Source: Massilia sp. CF038 (lineage in GTDB: Bacteria > Pseudomonadota > Gammaproteobacteria > Burkholderiales > Burkholderiaceae_D). Taken from it: a DNA stretch of 64,000 bases. The stretch covers positions 1,178,001 to 1,242,000 of the forward strand of contig NZ_FQWU01000001.1 of NCBI RefSeq assembly GCF_900129765.1. Direction: 5' to 3'. This document shows positions 26,132-34,491 of this stretch, piece by piece. The translations under genes and the position numbers were made by a program. The notes below the pieces were generated by a model, which made no database searches, was not told where the DNA came from, and saw only the letters and a program-made list of their open reading frames with translations. How positions within the stretch are numbered: position 1 is the first letter of the stretch; each line of letters opens with the position of its first letter.

Positions 26132-27022
26132 TTAGATATGTTGCAGCTGTTCCGCGGTCAGCAGGAACACCATGTCGTCGCCTGCGCTGGTGGTCAGCCA
26201 GGTCAGGCCCAGGTGGCCAAACGCGGCCTCGGCGTACTCGCGCTCATTGCCGATTTCAACCATCAGGATGCCATCCGGCGTCAGACGCTCGGCTGCACCG
26301 GCGACAATCTTGCGCACCAAATCCATGCCGTCGCTGCCGCCATCGAGAGCGATTTGCGGCTCCTTCAGGTATTCGACCGGCAGCTTGCTCATCGAATCCG
26401 AATTCACATACGGCGGATTGGTGATGATCATGTCGTACTTTTTAAACGGCACATTCTGGTACAGGTCCGACTGGATCGGATTGACCCGGCCCTCGAGCGA
26501 ATAGCCGCGGATATTCATTTCAGCGACCGCCAGCGCATCGGCCGAAATATCGACGGCGTCGACCACCGCGTTGGGGAAGGCATCGGCCATCATGATCGCC
26601 AGGCAGCCGGACCCGGTGCACAGTTCCAGCACATTGTCGACCGCATACGGATCTGCCACCCAGGGGCTGAACTGCTGCGGGACCAGTTCGGCGATGAAGG
26701 AACGCGGCACAATCACGCGCTCGTCGACATAGAAGGCATAGGTGCCGAGCCAGGCTTCATTGGTGATGTAGGCGGCTGGCACGCGCTCGGTGGCGCGCCG
26801 CTCGATCACGGCCAGTACCTGTACCACTTCATCGGGCAGCAGGCGCGCGTCGAGGAAGGGGTCGAGCTTATCCAGCGGCAGCTTGAGCGTGTGCAGAATC
26901 AGGTAGGCCGCTTCGTCGAGCGCTTCGGCACTGCCATGACCGAAAAACAGCTTGGCGCCGTTAAAGCGGGTGACAGCGTAGCGCAGCAAGTCGCGCGGGG
27001 TGGTAAATAATGTGGTGGTCAT
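26132..27022 (-). CDS. prmB: Ribosomal protein L3 glutamine methyltransferase
   Basis: The 296-residue protein has the HemK/PrmB layout: an N-terminal helical domain, then a Rossmann methyltransferase domain with the SAM loop LELCTGSGCLAIMMADAFP (about 130-148) and the glutamine-binding MIITNPPYVNSDSM (about 197-210). The FFGHGSAEALDEAAYLILH segment and the surroundings (dapE upstream) favour PrmB over PrmC. It methylates a glutamine of L3 during 50S assembly. It lies 30 bp after dapE. Confidence 0.93.
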   Translation of the reverse strand: MTTTLFTTPRDLLRYAVTRFNGAKLFFGHGSAEALDEAAYLILHTLKLPLDKLDPFLDARLLPDEVVQVLAVIERRATERVPAAYITNEAWLGTYAFYVDERVIVPRSFIAELVPQQFSPWVADPYAVDNVLELCTGSGCLAIMMADAFPNAVVDAVDISADALAVAEMNIRGYSLEGRVNPIQSDLYQNVPFKKYDMIITNPPYVNSDSMSKLPVEYLKEPQIALDGGSDGMDLVRKIVAGAAERLTPDGILMVEIGNEREYAEAAFGHLGLTWLTTSAGDDMVFLLTAEQLQHI

Positions 27023-27052
27023 GGCAGGTCTCGGTTGGCTGCAATTGGCTGA

Positions 27053-28186
27053 CTAGGCCAGCAGGTTTTCCAGGGTGCGGCGGTAGATATTCTTGAGCGG
27101 ATCAATGAAGCGCACTTCGATGTGCTCGTCGATCTTGTGGATGCTGGCATTCGGCGGCCCGAATTCTATCACTTGAGGGCAGATGCGGGCGATAAAGCGC
27201 CCGTCCGAGGTGCCCCCGGTGGTCGACAATTCGGTGTGCACCCCGGTTTCAGCATGAATGGCGCCAGCCAGCGCGTCCGACAGCGTGCCTCTTGGTGTCA
27301 GGAAAGGCAGGCCGGACAGGGTCCAGGTCAGCTCGTACGTCAAGTTGTGCCTGTCCAAAATCGCGTGCACGCGCGCTTCCAGGCCATCGGCCGTGCTGGC
27401 GGTCGAGAAGCGGAAATTGAAATCAATCGTCAGTTCGCCCGGAATCACGTTATTGGCGCCCGTGCCAGCGTGGATGTTCGACATTTGCCAGGACGTGGGC
27501 AGGTAGTACTCGTTGCCGGCATCCCACTGCTCGGCTGCCAGATCGGCCAGCGCCTGCGCTGCTTCATGAATGGGATTGCGTGCCAGCTGGGGGTAGGCAA
27601 TGTGGCCCTGAATCCCCTTGATGACCAGGTGGCCCGAGAGTGAGCCGCGGCGCCCGTTCTTGATCATGTCGCCCAGAACATGGGCCGAAGTCGGTTCGCC
27701 GACCAGGCAGTAATCAATCGTTTCGCCGCGCTCGACCAGCTTGTCGCACACCACCACAGTGCCGTCGGTGGCCGGGCCCTCTTCATCGCTGGTGATCAGG
27801 AAGGCGATCGAGCCTTTGTGGTCGGGGTGGGCGGCGGTAAATTCCTGGCACGCCACGACCATGGCGGCAATCGAGGTTTTCATGTCGGCCGCGCCGCGGC
27901 CATACAGCTTGCCGTCGCGCTGGGTCGGCACGAAGGGCTTCGACTCCCATTGGTCCACCGGGCCGGTTGGCACCACGTCGGTGTGGCCGGCAAACACGAA
28001 CAGCGGCGCGCTTGTGCCCTTGCGCGCCCACAGATTGGTCACGCCATTCGATTCAATGGTCTCGCACACGAAGCCCAGCGGTGCCAGCAGATCGATCAAA
28101 TGCTGCTGGCAGCCCTTGTCGTCTGGCGTGATGGAGGACAGGGCGATCAGCTTTTCGGTCAGCGCCAGGGTTGGCGAAGCGCTCAT
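27053..28186 (-). CDS. dapE: Succinyl-diaminopimelate desuccinylase
   Basis: The 377-residue M20 metallopeptidase has its metal-binding motifs in order: [11 protein letters not shown] (His and Asp ligands, about 67-77), [14 protein letters not shown] (bridging Asp), and [11 protein letters not shown] (catalytic Glu pair). A dimerisation domain lies in the middle. It removes succinate from N-succinyl-LL-diaminopimelate in lysine and peptidoglycan synthesis. It starts with ATGA overlap to the ArsC-like gene. Its pathway partners dapD and dapC lie 5.5 kb away on the same strand, beyond a block of unrelated genes. Confidence 0.96.
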   Translation of the reverse strand: MSASPTLALTEKLIALSSITPDDKGCQQHLIDLLAPLGFVCETIESNGVTNLWARKGTSAPLFVFAGHTDVVPTGPVDQWESKPFVPTQRDGKLYGRGAADMKTSIAAMVVACQEFTAAHPDHKGSIAFLITSDEEGPATDGTVVVCDKLVERGETIDYCLVGEPTSAHVLGDMIKNGRRGSLSGHLVIKGIQGHIAYPQLARNPIHEAAQALADLAAEQWDAGNEYYLPTSWQMSNIHAGTGANNVIPGELTIDFNFRFSTASTADGLEARVHAILDRHNLTYELTWTLSGLPFLTPRGTLSDALAGAIHAETGVHTELSTTGGTSDGRFIARICPQVIEFGPPNASIHKIDEHIEVRFIDPLKNIYRRTLENLLA

Positions 28187-28533
28187 TGGAACAGGTCCTG
28201 GTATTGCGCGGCCGAAAAGCCCACACTGAACTTGCCGCCGCGATCCAGCACCGGGCGCTTGATGACGGAAGGGGTTTCGAGCATCAGATCGAGTGCCGAG
28301 TCATTGTCGGTCACCGCGGCCTTGCGCTCGTCGGGCAGGTTGCGCCAGGTCGTGCCTTTGCGGTTGACCAGGGTCTGCCAGTCAATCTGGGTCAGCCATT
28401 GCGCGGCGGTGGCGCGCTCGAGGCCCTGCTTTTTAAAGTCGTGGAACGTGAATTCGATGTCTTGCTCTGCCAGCCAGGTGCGGGCTTTTTTGACAGTGTC
28501 GCAGTTGGGAATGCCGTACAGAGTTTTTTTCAT
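28183..28533 (-). CDS. ArsC/Spx-like protein (YffB family)
   Basis: This 116-residue thioredoxin-fold protein begins [20 protein letters not shown], with a single N-terminal cysteine as in YffB, not a Cxx[18 protein letters not shown] is the usual C-terminal strand with the conserved RP. These proteins resemble glutathione-dependent arsenate reductases, but YffB-type members sit next to dapE across proteobacteria and have no proven arsenate role. It overlaps dapE by 4 bp. Confidence 0.9.
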   Translation of the reverse strand: MKKTLYGIPNCDTVKKARTWLAEQDIEFTFHDFKKQGLERATAAQWLTQIDWQTLVNRKGTTWRNLPDERKAAVTDNDSALDLMLETPSVIKRPVLDRGGKFSVGFSAAQYQDLFQ

Positions 28534-28695
28534 GGTGCGTGTTTAGGTGGCGACAGATGACCCGCGGCCGGCGCGTGGCGCAGTCATCACTGTTATTGCA
28601 GGGCAGGGGAAGACGAGAGGATACCACAGGCGCGCCCGGCGGCCTTGTGTGGGCTGGCGCAGCGTCATAGGGAAAACCCCCTAATAAAAAGTCCT

Positions 28696-28750
28696 GTTTG
28701 TTGCTGGAAGCTATTTTTTTCTGCGCTAAATCATGATAGTCTGAAATCAT
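28696..28750 (+). repeat. Duplicated upstream region, copy 1
   Basis: The 55 bp before the first paralogue contain GTTTGTTGCT...CTATTTTTTTCTG...ATCATGATAGTCTGAAAT, matching the regions before paralogues 2 and 3 in order and spacing. The conserved AT-rich blocks probably include the promoter (GATAGT or a neighbouring -10 box). Confidence 0.55.
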
Positions 28751-28782
28751 TGTTGCACAATATCAATTCGGAAAGCATTTTG

Positions 28783-29541
28783 ATGAACAAACTGATTCCT
28801 GCCCTGCTCCTTGCGACGGGACTGGCAGCGGCGCCGGCGCAGGCGGCCGAGACCATTTTCACCTGGCAAGCGACCGCGCTCGACGCGCGCAGCGGTGCGC
28901 CAATCGAAGGCGTGCAATTTAACTGGACCTTCGTCGACAAAACCATCACCAAGACCTCGACCGATACCTGCACCTCGAACAATCTGGGCATCTGCTCGGT
29001 CAGGCTGTCGGCCAAAAAAGGGCCGGCTGGTGCCAGCGTGTTTGGCCAGGCCACCGCAGCCATGGACGGCTACGAGCCGGAAATCGATTATCAATGGCGT
29101 GAAGACGGCAACCTGAAATTCCTGGTGGCGAAATTGACCCCAGCCGCCGCCCGGCCTGCCGCAGGGGCGGGCGACAGCGCCGATCTGAAAACCTTGCGCT
29201 CGCAACTGTCCGCAGCGATTGACCGCTCGGGCATCCAGTGCATGAGCAAAGTGCAGTGCGACCTGATGTTCACGCTGGCGGAAACCTATGTCGCCAAGTC
29301 GGCTGACATGAAGGTCGAGTCGGTCACGCCCACGACGATCTCCACCTTCAGCCCAAATCGGCCCGGTGCAATTGGCATGACGATCTTGCGTATGCGCGGC
29401 CAGGGCGATACCTCGGTCATTTCCGTCAGTACCAGCTGCGATGACGACGGCGACAGCGTCAGTAAAGCCTGCCTGCAGCGGCAATTGCGTATCGTGAAAG
29501 GCTTTAAGGGCTTTATGGAATCGGCTCTGATGAAGACTTGA
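28783..29541 (+). CDS. Secreted two-domain protein, paralogue 1 of 3
   Basis: The ATG at 28783 follows GGAAAGCATTTTG and gives 252 residues. It has a signal peptide (MNKLIPALLLATGLAAAPAQA). Domain 1 (about 22-125) starts TIFTWQATALDARSGAPIEG and looks like a beta-sandwich with a C-x6-C pair (CTSNNLGIC). Domain 2 (about 145-250) has two further cysteine pairs (CMSKVQC, CDDDGDSVSKAC). I do not recognise the family. Copies 2 and 3 follow in tandem on the same strand. The block lies between dapE and dapD, genes on the opposite strand, and so looks inserted. Confidence 0.75.
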   Translation: MNKLIPALLLATGLAAAPAQAAETIFTWQATALDARSGAPIEGVQFNWTFVDKTITKTSTDTCTSNNLGICSVRLSAKKGPAGASVFGQATAAMDGYEPEIDYQWREDGNLKFLVAKLTPAAARPAAGAGDSADLKTLRSQLSAAIDRSGIQCMSKVQCDLMFTLAETYVAKSADMKVESVTPTTISTFSPNRPGAIGMTILRMRGQGDTSVISVSTSCDDDGDSVSKACLQRQLRIVKGFKGFMESALMKT

Positions 29542-29600
29542 TGGAACGGGGCAGCTTGTATAGTCGACTTATTGTTGAAAGCGGCGAATAAAAAACCACA

Positions 29601-29651
29601 GTTGTTACCTTCCGTTACTTTTTCCAGGCAGAATCATGTTAGGCTGAAATT
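29601..29651 (+). repeat. Duplicated upstream region, copy 2
   Basis: GTTGTTACCTTCCGTTACTTTTTCC...AATCATGTTAGGCTGAAAT repeats the blocks seen before paralogues 1 and 3. The conservation of non-coding sequence shows that promoter and gene were duplicated together. Confidence 0.6.
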
Positions 29652-29688
29652 TATTCTCGCATAACTTTGATTCATGGAAAGCAAGTTG

Positions 29689-30057
29689 ATGAAAAAACTG
29701 ATCTGGGCTGTCCTCCTCAGTAGTGGGATGATAACGCTACCTTCGCACGCTGGCGAAGCCCAATTCCTGTACCAGGCCACCGCCACCAACAGCGATTCGG
29801 GCGCGCCGATCGAAGGCGTGCTGTTCAACTGGACCTTTATCGACAAAGTCAGCAACGTCACGTCGATCAATACCTGCGTGACCAATGTGGATGGCACCTG
29901 CGAAGTGAAGCTCATTGCGCAGACCGGCACTTTCTCTGGCCCGAACGTGATTGGCCAGGCGGTCGCCACCAAGGACGGCTACGACAAGGAAGTTGAATAC
30001 CAGTGGCAGCAATACGGCAATCAGCGCTTCCTCATGGCCAGGTTGAAAGCAAAGTAA
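29689..30057 (+). CDS. Secreted one-domain protein, paralogue 2 of 3
   Basis: By analogy with copy 1 the start is the ATG at 29689 (GGAAAGCAAGTTG before it), giving 122 residues; an in-frame ATG at 29674 lies upstream of that ribosome site. It has a signal peptide (MKKLIWAVLLSSGMITLPSHA) and only domain 1 (FLYQATATNSDSGAPIEG, cysteine pair CVTNVDGTC). The second domain present in copies 1 and 3 is absent, and the reading frame ends cleanly with a stop after RLKAK, so it is either a natural short form or an old deletion. Confidence 0.72.
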   Translation: MKKLIWAVLLSSGMITLPSHAGEAQFLYQATATNSDSGAPIEGVLFNWTFIDKVSNVTSINTCVTNVDGTCEVKLIAQTGTFSGPNVIGQAVATKDGYDKEVEYQWQQYGNQRFLMARLKAK

Positions 30058-30074
30058 TCTTTCTTTTTCTTTTT

Positions 30075-30130
30075 AGTTGTTACTTTCTGCTACTTTTTGC
30101 CATATAGAAACATGTTAACCTGCGACTATT
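30075..30130 (+). repeat. Duplicated upstream region, copy 3
   Basis: GTTGTTACTTTCTGCTACTTTTTGCC...AAACATGTTAACCTGCGAC closely matches copy 2. It lies between paralogues 2 and 3, so each gene seems to have its own promoter. Confidence 0.6.
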
Positions 30131-30162
30131 GTTGGTTAACAGTGTTTCTCTAAAGGCAAAAA

Positions 30163-30936
30163 ATGAACAAATTGATGTCGTTCGTGCTGCTGGCCGCAGC
30201 AATGGGCACCGGTGGTGCGCACGCAGCCGAATCCGTCTTCACATGGAAATCGCAGGCGCTCGACAAGCAGCTCGGCACCCCTGTCGAAGGCGTTAAGTTC
30301 AGCTGGACCTTCACCGACCAGATCGGTGGCAAAACGTCGACCGCGTCTTGCCTGTCCAATAGCGAGGGCGTCTGTGAAGTCAAGGTCACTGCCGACAAGG
30401 GCTTTTTCTCAGGTTCGAAACTGATCGGCGTCGTCACCTACACCAAAGAAGGATTTGATCCGATTGGTGTATCGCAGTGGCTGCCCACGAGCGACCCGCT
30501 CAACAAATCCATGCTCGTCAAACTCACCAATCTGGCCGAAGTCAAGCGCCAGGAAGCGGTGCTGGCTGCAGGGCGGGCGGAAGTGGAAGACCTGCGTATC
30601 CAGCTGGCCGTGGCCGAAGACGGCTCGGGCGTCGAGTGCGCCAACAAGGCCCAGTGCGACAAGCTGTTCGCGCTGACCGAAATCTACATCAACAAAGCGT
30701 CGGACATGAAAATCCAGACCGCTACCGCGACCACCATCGAAACTTTTAATCCCCTGCAGTTGTACGCCATTGGCATGAGCGCTTACCGCATGCCTGGCAA
30801 GGGCGATAGCTCGGTCGTCTCAGTCAAGACCCACTGCAAGGAAGACGGCGACCTGCGCAGCAAGGCTTGCCTGGAACGTCAGGTCAGAATCGTCAACATG
30901 TTCAAACCGTTTATTGATTCTTCTCTGAAAAAATAA
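30163..30936 (+). CDS. Secreted two-domain protein, paralogue 3 of 3
   Basis: The 257-residue protein has a signal peptide (MNKLMSFVLLAAAMGTGGAHA) and the same two domains as copy 1: SVFTWKSQALDKQLGTPVEG with cysteine pair CLSNSEGVC, then CANKAQC and CKEDGDLRSKAC. Conserved stretches between copies 1 and 3 include SDMK, IGM and RQ-RIV--FK-F. It is unrecognised but clearly under coding selection. The 3' end overlaps the convergent diguanylate cyclase gene by 26 bp. Confidence 0.75.
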   Translation: MNKLMSFVLLAAAMGTGGAHAAESVFTWKSQALDKQLGTPVEGVKFSWTFTDQIGGKTSTASCLSNSEGVCEVKVTADKGFFSGSKLIGVVTYTKEGFDPIGVSQWLPTSDPLNKSMLVKLTNLAEVKRQEAVLAAGRAEVEDLRIQLAVAEDGSGVECANKAQCDKLFALTEIYINKASDMKIQTATATTIETFNPLQLYAIGMSAYRMPGKGDSSVVSVKTHCKEDGDLRSKACLERQVRIVNMFKPFIDSSLKK

Positions 30937-32116
30937 GATCTGGTTCTGCCTTGCGCGGCATCTGCAGGTTGGTACGGCAGCGCACCACCCGGTTACGCCC
31001 CTCGGCCTTGGCGCGGTAAAGCGCTACATCGGCGCAGCGTGTCAGCTCGGACAGGGAGTCGCCGTCGTCCGGGAAAAAGGCAAGACCGATCGATAAGGTC
31101 GCCTGGATCGTGCCTTGCTCGGACGGAGTGGCCAGCGCGGCAAAGCGGGCGCGCCACTGCTCGGCGCGTTCCATGGCCACGCCTGGCGCCATGTTGGGCA
31201 ACAGCAGCAGAAATTCCTCGCCGCCGAAGCGGCAAGCCACATCCGACGCGCGGATCTGATCGCTCAGCAAGGCCGCCAGCGCCTGCAACACCGCGTCCCC
31301 GCCCTGATGGCCATGGGTGTCGTTGACCAGCTTGAAATGATCGATGTCGATCATCATCAGGCACAAGGGCAGGGACTCGCGTGTGCAGCGTGCCAGTTCG
31401 TGGGGCACGATCGTGTCCAGATAGCGCCGGTTGAACAAGCCCGTGAGCGGGTCCTTCAGCGCCTGCACTTTCAGCTGCGCCTGCAGCGCTTCAATTTCAA
31501 CCAGCTTTTCTTCCAGCGAGCGGTTCGCCGCGTGCAAGGTCTGCTCGCCGTGGCGCAGCGTTTCGCGGGTGGCGCGTACCTGGCCATTGCGCACATACGC
31601 TGCGTGGCCGATGGCAATGACATACCCGGCGATCCCGATCGACATGACCAGGGTGGTGAACCAGCCACTGTCGGGACGCAAGTGAAACCCCGTCAGCGCC
31701 ACGCCGAGCCCGATGCCGGCGCCGAGTACCAGCACCGCGGCGCCCAGCGCGCGCATGCCGCGCGTGATGGTCATGTTCAGCGAACTGGCCAGCGCCAGGG
31801 TGAAGCTGGGCCAGATCGGAAAGCCGAGCGCGGCAATCCAGATGCCGATCAGGAAGGAGTCGAGAAACAGATGCTGGAACTCAGTCTGTTGCTGATCTTG
31901 CGCGCCACGCGCACGCCAGAACAGCAGGTGCGGATACACGAGAAACTGCAGCACCATCAACGTCCAGGTGAGCGAGCTCGTGGCGCTTGCCCACAGGTCT
32001 GCCGCCAGACCAATGAAGACAAGCAGGAACGCGACCGCGCGCAGCCGGTAATTGTTCATGACCAGCCAGTGCGGGCGCCGTTCGGTTGGCGTTGGGGTTG
32101 CTTGTTCTGGGCCCAT
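30911..32116 (-). CDS. MASE2-GGDEF diguanylate cyclase
   Basis: Starting at the ATG at 32116, the protein has 401 residues; a GTG at 32131 is the alternative. The N-terminal membrane part (about 20-165, with NNYRLRAVAFLLVFIGLAAD) matches the MASE2 sensor of AdrA/DgcC-type cyclases. The GGDEF domain follows, with DPLTGLFNRRYLD, the intact active site CRFGGEEFLLLLP and ATLSIGLAFFPDDGDS. It should make cyclic di-GMP. No clear RxxD inhibitory site is seen just before the GG(D/E)EF motif. It is on the same strand as pilU and could respond to envelope signals. Confidence 0.9.
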   Translation of the reverse strand: MGPEQATPTPTERRPHWLVMNNYRLRAVAFLLVFIGLAADLWASATSSLTWTLMVLQFLVYPHLLFWRARGAQDQQQTEFQHLFLDSFLIGIWIAALGFPIWPSFTLALASSLNMTITRGMRALGAAVLVLGAGIGLGVALTGFHLRPDSGWFTTLVMSIGIAGYVIAIGHAAYVRNGQVRATRETLRHGEQTLHAANRSLEEKLVEIEALQAQLKVQALKDPLTGLFNRRYLDTIVPHELARCTRESLPLCLMMIDIDHFKLVNDTHGHQGGDAVLQALAALLSDQIRASDVACRFGGEEFLLLLPNMAPGVAMERAEQWRARFAALATPSEQGTIQATLSIGLAFFPDDGDSLSELTRCADVALYRAKAEGRNRVVRCRTNLQMPRKAEPDLIFSEKNQ

Positions 32117-32199
32117 GGGCCACTCTAGCACGGCACGCCGATCGGCAGCGCAAGCAATTGGCGGGGAGCGGGGAGGGTGCGCTGGCGCAGACCAGGCAT

Positions 32200-32463
32200 T
32201 TAGTCGGCGGCGTCGGCGGGCTGGTGCGAAGCGGCGTCAGGATACAAAGCGGCGCTGGCGGCCGCTTCGGGCAAGCAAGCGGCTGGCATGGCCTTGCTGG
32301 CAATCAGGATCAGCAAGCCCATCACGCCCAGCCCCAGCGAGCCGTACAGGGCTTGCAGGCCGAACAGGGAGGCCAGCGGCTAGCACGCCAGTGCTTGCAG
32401 CGCCAGGATCAATCCCAGCCAGACCTGCCGCCGCACTGGCTGTGATGGCACTGCCGGCACCAT
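32200..32463 (-). pseudogene. Small membrane-protein frame broken by an amber codon
   Basis: An 88-codon frame begins with ATG at 32463, overlapping the pilU stop (TGATG), and ends with TAA at 32200. It reads MVPAVPSQPVRRQVWLGLIL, then LALQALAC, an in-frame TAG at 32380-32382 (codon 28), and continues ASLFGLQALYGSLGLGVMGL plus a second hydrophobic run and an alanine/proline tail. Removing the stop gives a plausible two-helix membrane protein coupled to pilU. It is probably a recently broken gene, or a sequencing error. Confidence 0.5.
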
Positions 32464-33608
32464 CAGGTATTGAGCGTAAACTCGGTGAAGTTGGCGCCGT
32501 CTTCTTCGGCCTTGTCGTCAACCGCATCTTTCTGCGCATTCACGCTGTCCGGACCATTATTGAGCAGCCACAGCAAGTTAGTGGCCGAGTCGGCATTGGC
32601 CAGGGCTTCTTCCTGCGTGACCAGCCCGGTTTTCACCAGGTTGTACAGGGCCGATTCGAATGACTGCGAACCAGGTGAGAGCGATTTTTCCATCGCTTCC
32701 TTGATCTGGCCGATTTCGCCCTTTTCAATCAGGTCGGACACGTAGCGCGTGTTGACCATGATTTCCACGGCAGCCTGGCGGGTGCCGCCTGCGGCCGAGC
32801 GCACCAGGCGCTGCGAAACAATGGCTTTGACGGCCGACGACAAATCCTGCAGCAGGGCCGCGCGGTTTTCAATCGGATAGAAACTGATGATCCGGTTCAG
32901 CGCGTTGTAGCTGTTATTGGCGTGCAAGGTGGCCAGCACCAGGTGGCCCGACTGGGCGTAGGCCAGCGACGCGGCCATGGTTTCCTTGTCGCGAATCTCG
33001 CCGATCAGGATGCAATCGGGCGCCTGGCGCATCGAGTTGCGCAGCGCCGTGTAGAAGTTGAGCGTGTCGGCACCGATTTCGCGCTGATTGACGATCGATT
33101 TCTTGTTCTTGAACAGGTATTCGATCGGGTCTTCCAGCGTCAGGATGTGACCGGCGCGCAATTCGTTGCGGTGGTCCAGCATGGACGCAATGGTGGTCGA
33201 CTTGCCCGAACCGGTGGCGCCCACCAGCAGCAGCAAACCGCGCTTTTCCATGATCAGGTCGGCCAGCACTGGCGGCAGGCCCAGGTCGTCCAGCGCTGGA
33301 ATGACGGCCGGCACGAAACGGAACACCGCCGAAATCGAGCCGCGCTGGCGGAAGGCCGACAAACGGAAGCGGCCCAGGTTGGGTACCGAAATACCCATGT
33401 TCAGCTCGTTTTCACGGCGCAGCTCGGCCAATTGTTCGGCACTGCAAATTTCCGACAGCAGCGCGTCGATATTTTCCGGGTCCAGCTTTTGCTGATTGAT
33501 GGGAATCAGATTGCCGTTGATCTTGATCTGTACGGGTGAGTTCACCGCAAAGAACATATCCGACGCATGTTTTTCTTTCATCAGCTGGAACAAACGGTCC
33601 ATGGCCAT
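32463..33608 (-). CDS. pilU: PilT/PilU-type pilus retraction ATPase
   Basis: The 381-residue hexameric ATPase has an N-terminal PAS-like domain (DRLFQLMKEKHASDMFFAVN), Walker A VGATGSGKSTT (about 131-141), Asp box LTLEDPIEY, Walker B DCILIGEIRDKETM, and His box ATLHANNSYNALNRI. It lacks the AIRNLIRE helix ending typical of PilT and has an acidic C-terminal tail, both of which favour PilU. It powers retraction of type IV pili and acts with the minor-pilin operon at 42-49 kb. It lies 30 bp after dapD. The start has AAGGAGACCATC. Confidence 0.9.
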   Translation of the reverse strand: MAMDRLFQLMKEKHASDMFFAVNSPVQIKINGNLIPINQQKLDPENIDALLSEICSAEQLAELRRENELNMGISVPNLGRFRLSAFRQRGSISAVFRFVPAVIPALDDLGLPPVLADLIMEKRGLLLLVGATGSGKSTTIASMLDHRNELRAGHILTLEDPIEYLFKNKKSIVNQREIGADTLNFYTALRNSMRQAPDCILIGEIRDKETMAASLAYAQSGHLVLATLHANNSYNALNRIISFYPIENRAALLQDLSSAVKAIVSQRLVRSAAGGTRQAAVEIMVNTRYVSDLIEKGEIGQIKEAMEKSLSPGSQSFESALYNLVKTGLVTQEEALANADSATNLLWLLNNGPDSVNAQKDAVDDKAEEDGANFTEFTLNT

Positions 33609-33637
33609 GATGGTCTCCTTATCGTCGATTCTTGCTA

Positions 33638-34465
33638 TTAAATGCCACGCAGCAGCTCATTGATCCCGGTCTTGGCGCGGGTCTTGGCATCCACACGCTT
33701 GACGATCACGGCGCAATACAGGCTGTACTTTCCGTCCTCCGATGGCAGATTGCCCGACACAACGACCGATCCGGCCGGAATACGGCCGTAGCTGACCTCG
33801 CCAGTGGCGCGGTCATAGATCTTGGTCGACTGGCCGATATACACGCCCATCGAAATAACGGAGTTCTCTTCAACAATAACACCTTCGACCACTTCCGAGC
33901 GAGCGCCGATAAAGCAATTGTCTTCGATGATGGTGGGATTGGCCTGCATCGGCTCCAGAACGCCACCAATGCCCACCCCGCCGGACAGGTGCACGTTCTT
34001 GCCGATCTGGGCGCAGGAACCGACCGTGGCCCAGGTGTCAATCATGGCGCCTTCATCGACGTAAGCGCCGATATTGACGTAAGAAGGCATCAGGACGACG
34101 TTTTTGGCGATAAAACTGCCGCGCCGCGCCACGGCCGGCGGCACCACCCGGAAGCCGCCACGGGCAAAATCGTCGGCCGTGTAGTTGGCAAACTTGGTCG
34201 GCACCTTGTCGTAAAACTGCATCGTGCCATCCGAGGTCATCACACTGTTGTTTTCCAGTCGGAAAGACAACAATACGGCTTTCTTGATCCATTGGTTGAC
34301 CACCCAGTCGGCACCGGTTTTCTGGGCCACACGCATGCTGCCGTCATCGAGCCCCGCAATCACATGGGCCACAGCCTCGCGCAGCTCGGCGCTGCCGTTG
34401 GACGGATTGATGTCGGCGCGCTGTTCCCAGGCGGTATCGATGATGTTCTGGAGTTGTTGGGTCAT
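33638..34465 (-). CDS. dapD: Tetrahydrodipicolinate N-succinyltransferase
   Basis: The 275-residue protein has an N-terminal helical domain ([18 protein letters not shown]) and a left-handed beta-helix of hexapeptide repeats ([20 protein letters not shown], then [14 protein letters not shown]). Length and sequence match DapD, which transfers succinate from succinyl-CoA to tetrahydrodipicolinate in lysine and peptidoglycan synthesis. It lies 26 bp after dapC and is followed by pilU. Confidence 0.97.
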   Translation of the reverse strand: MTQQLQNIIDTAWEQRADINPSNGSAELREAVAHVIAGLDDGSMRVAQKTGADWVVNQWIKKAVLLSFRLENNSVMTSDGTMQFYDKVPTKFANYTADDFARGGFRVVPPAVARRGSFIAKNVVLMPSYVNIGAYVDEGAMIDTWATVGSCAQIGKNVHLSGGVGIGGVLEPMQANPTIIEDNCFIGARSEVVEGVIVEENSVISMGVYIGQSTKIYDRATGEVSYGRIPAGSVVVSGNLPSEDGKYSLYCAVIVKRVDAKTRAKTGINELLRGI

Positions 34466-34491
34466 GGTCGTGTGGTGGTGGGTGGTTCAAA

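Noticed and set aside
32380-32382. In-frame TAG as a read-through or pyrrolysine codon
   Set aside because: No supporting element or enzyme is present, and a decayed gene is simpler.
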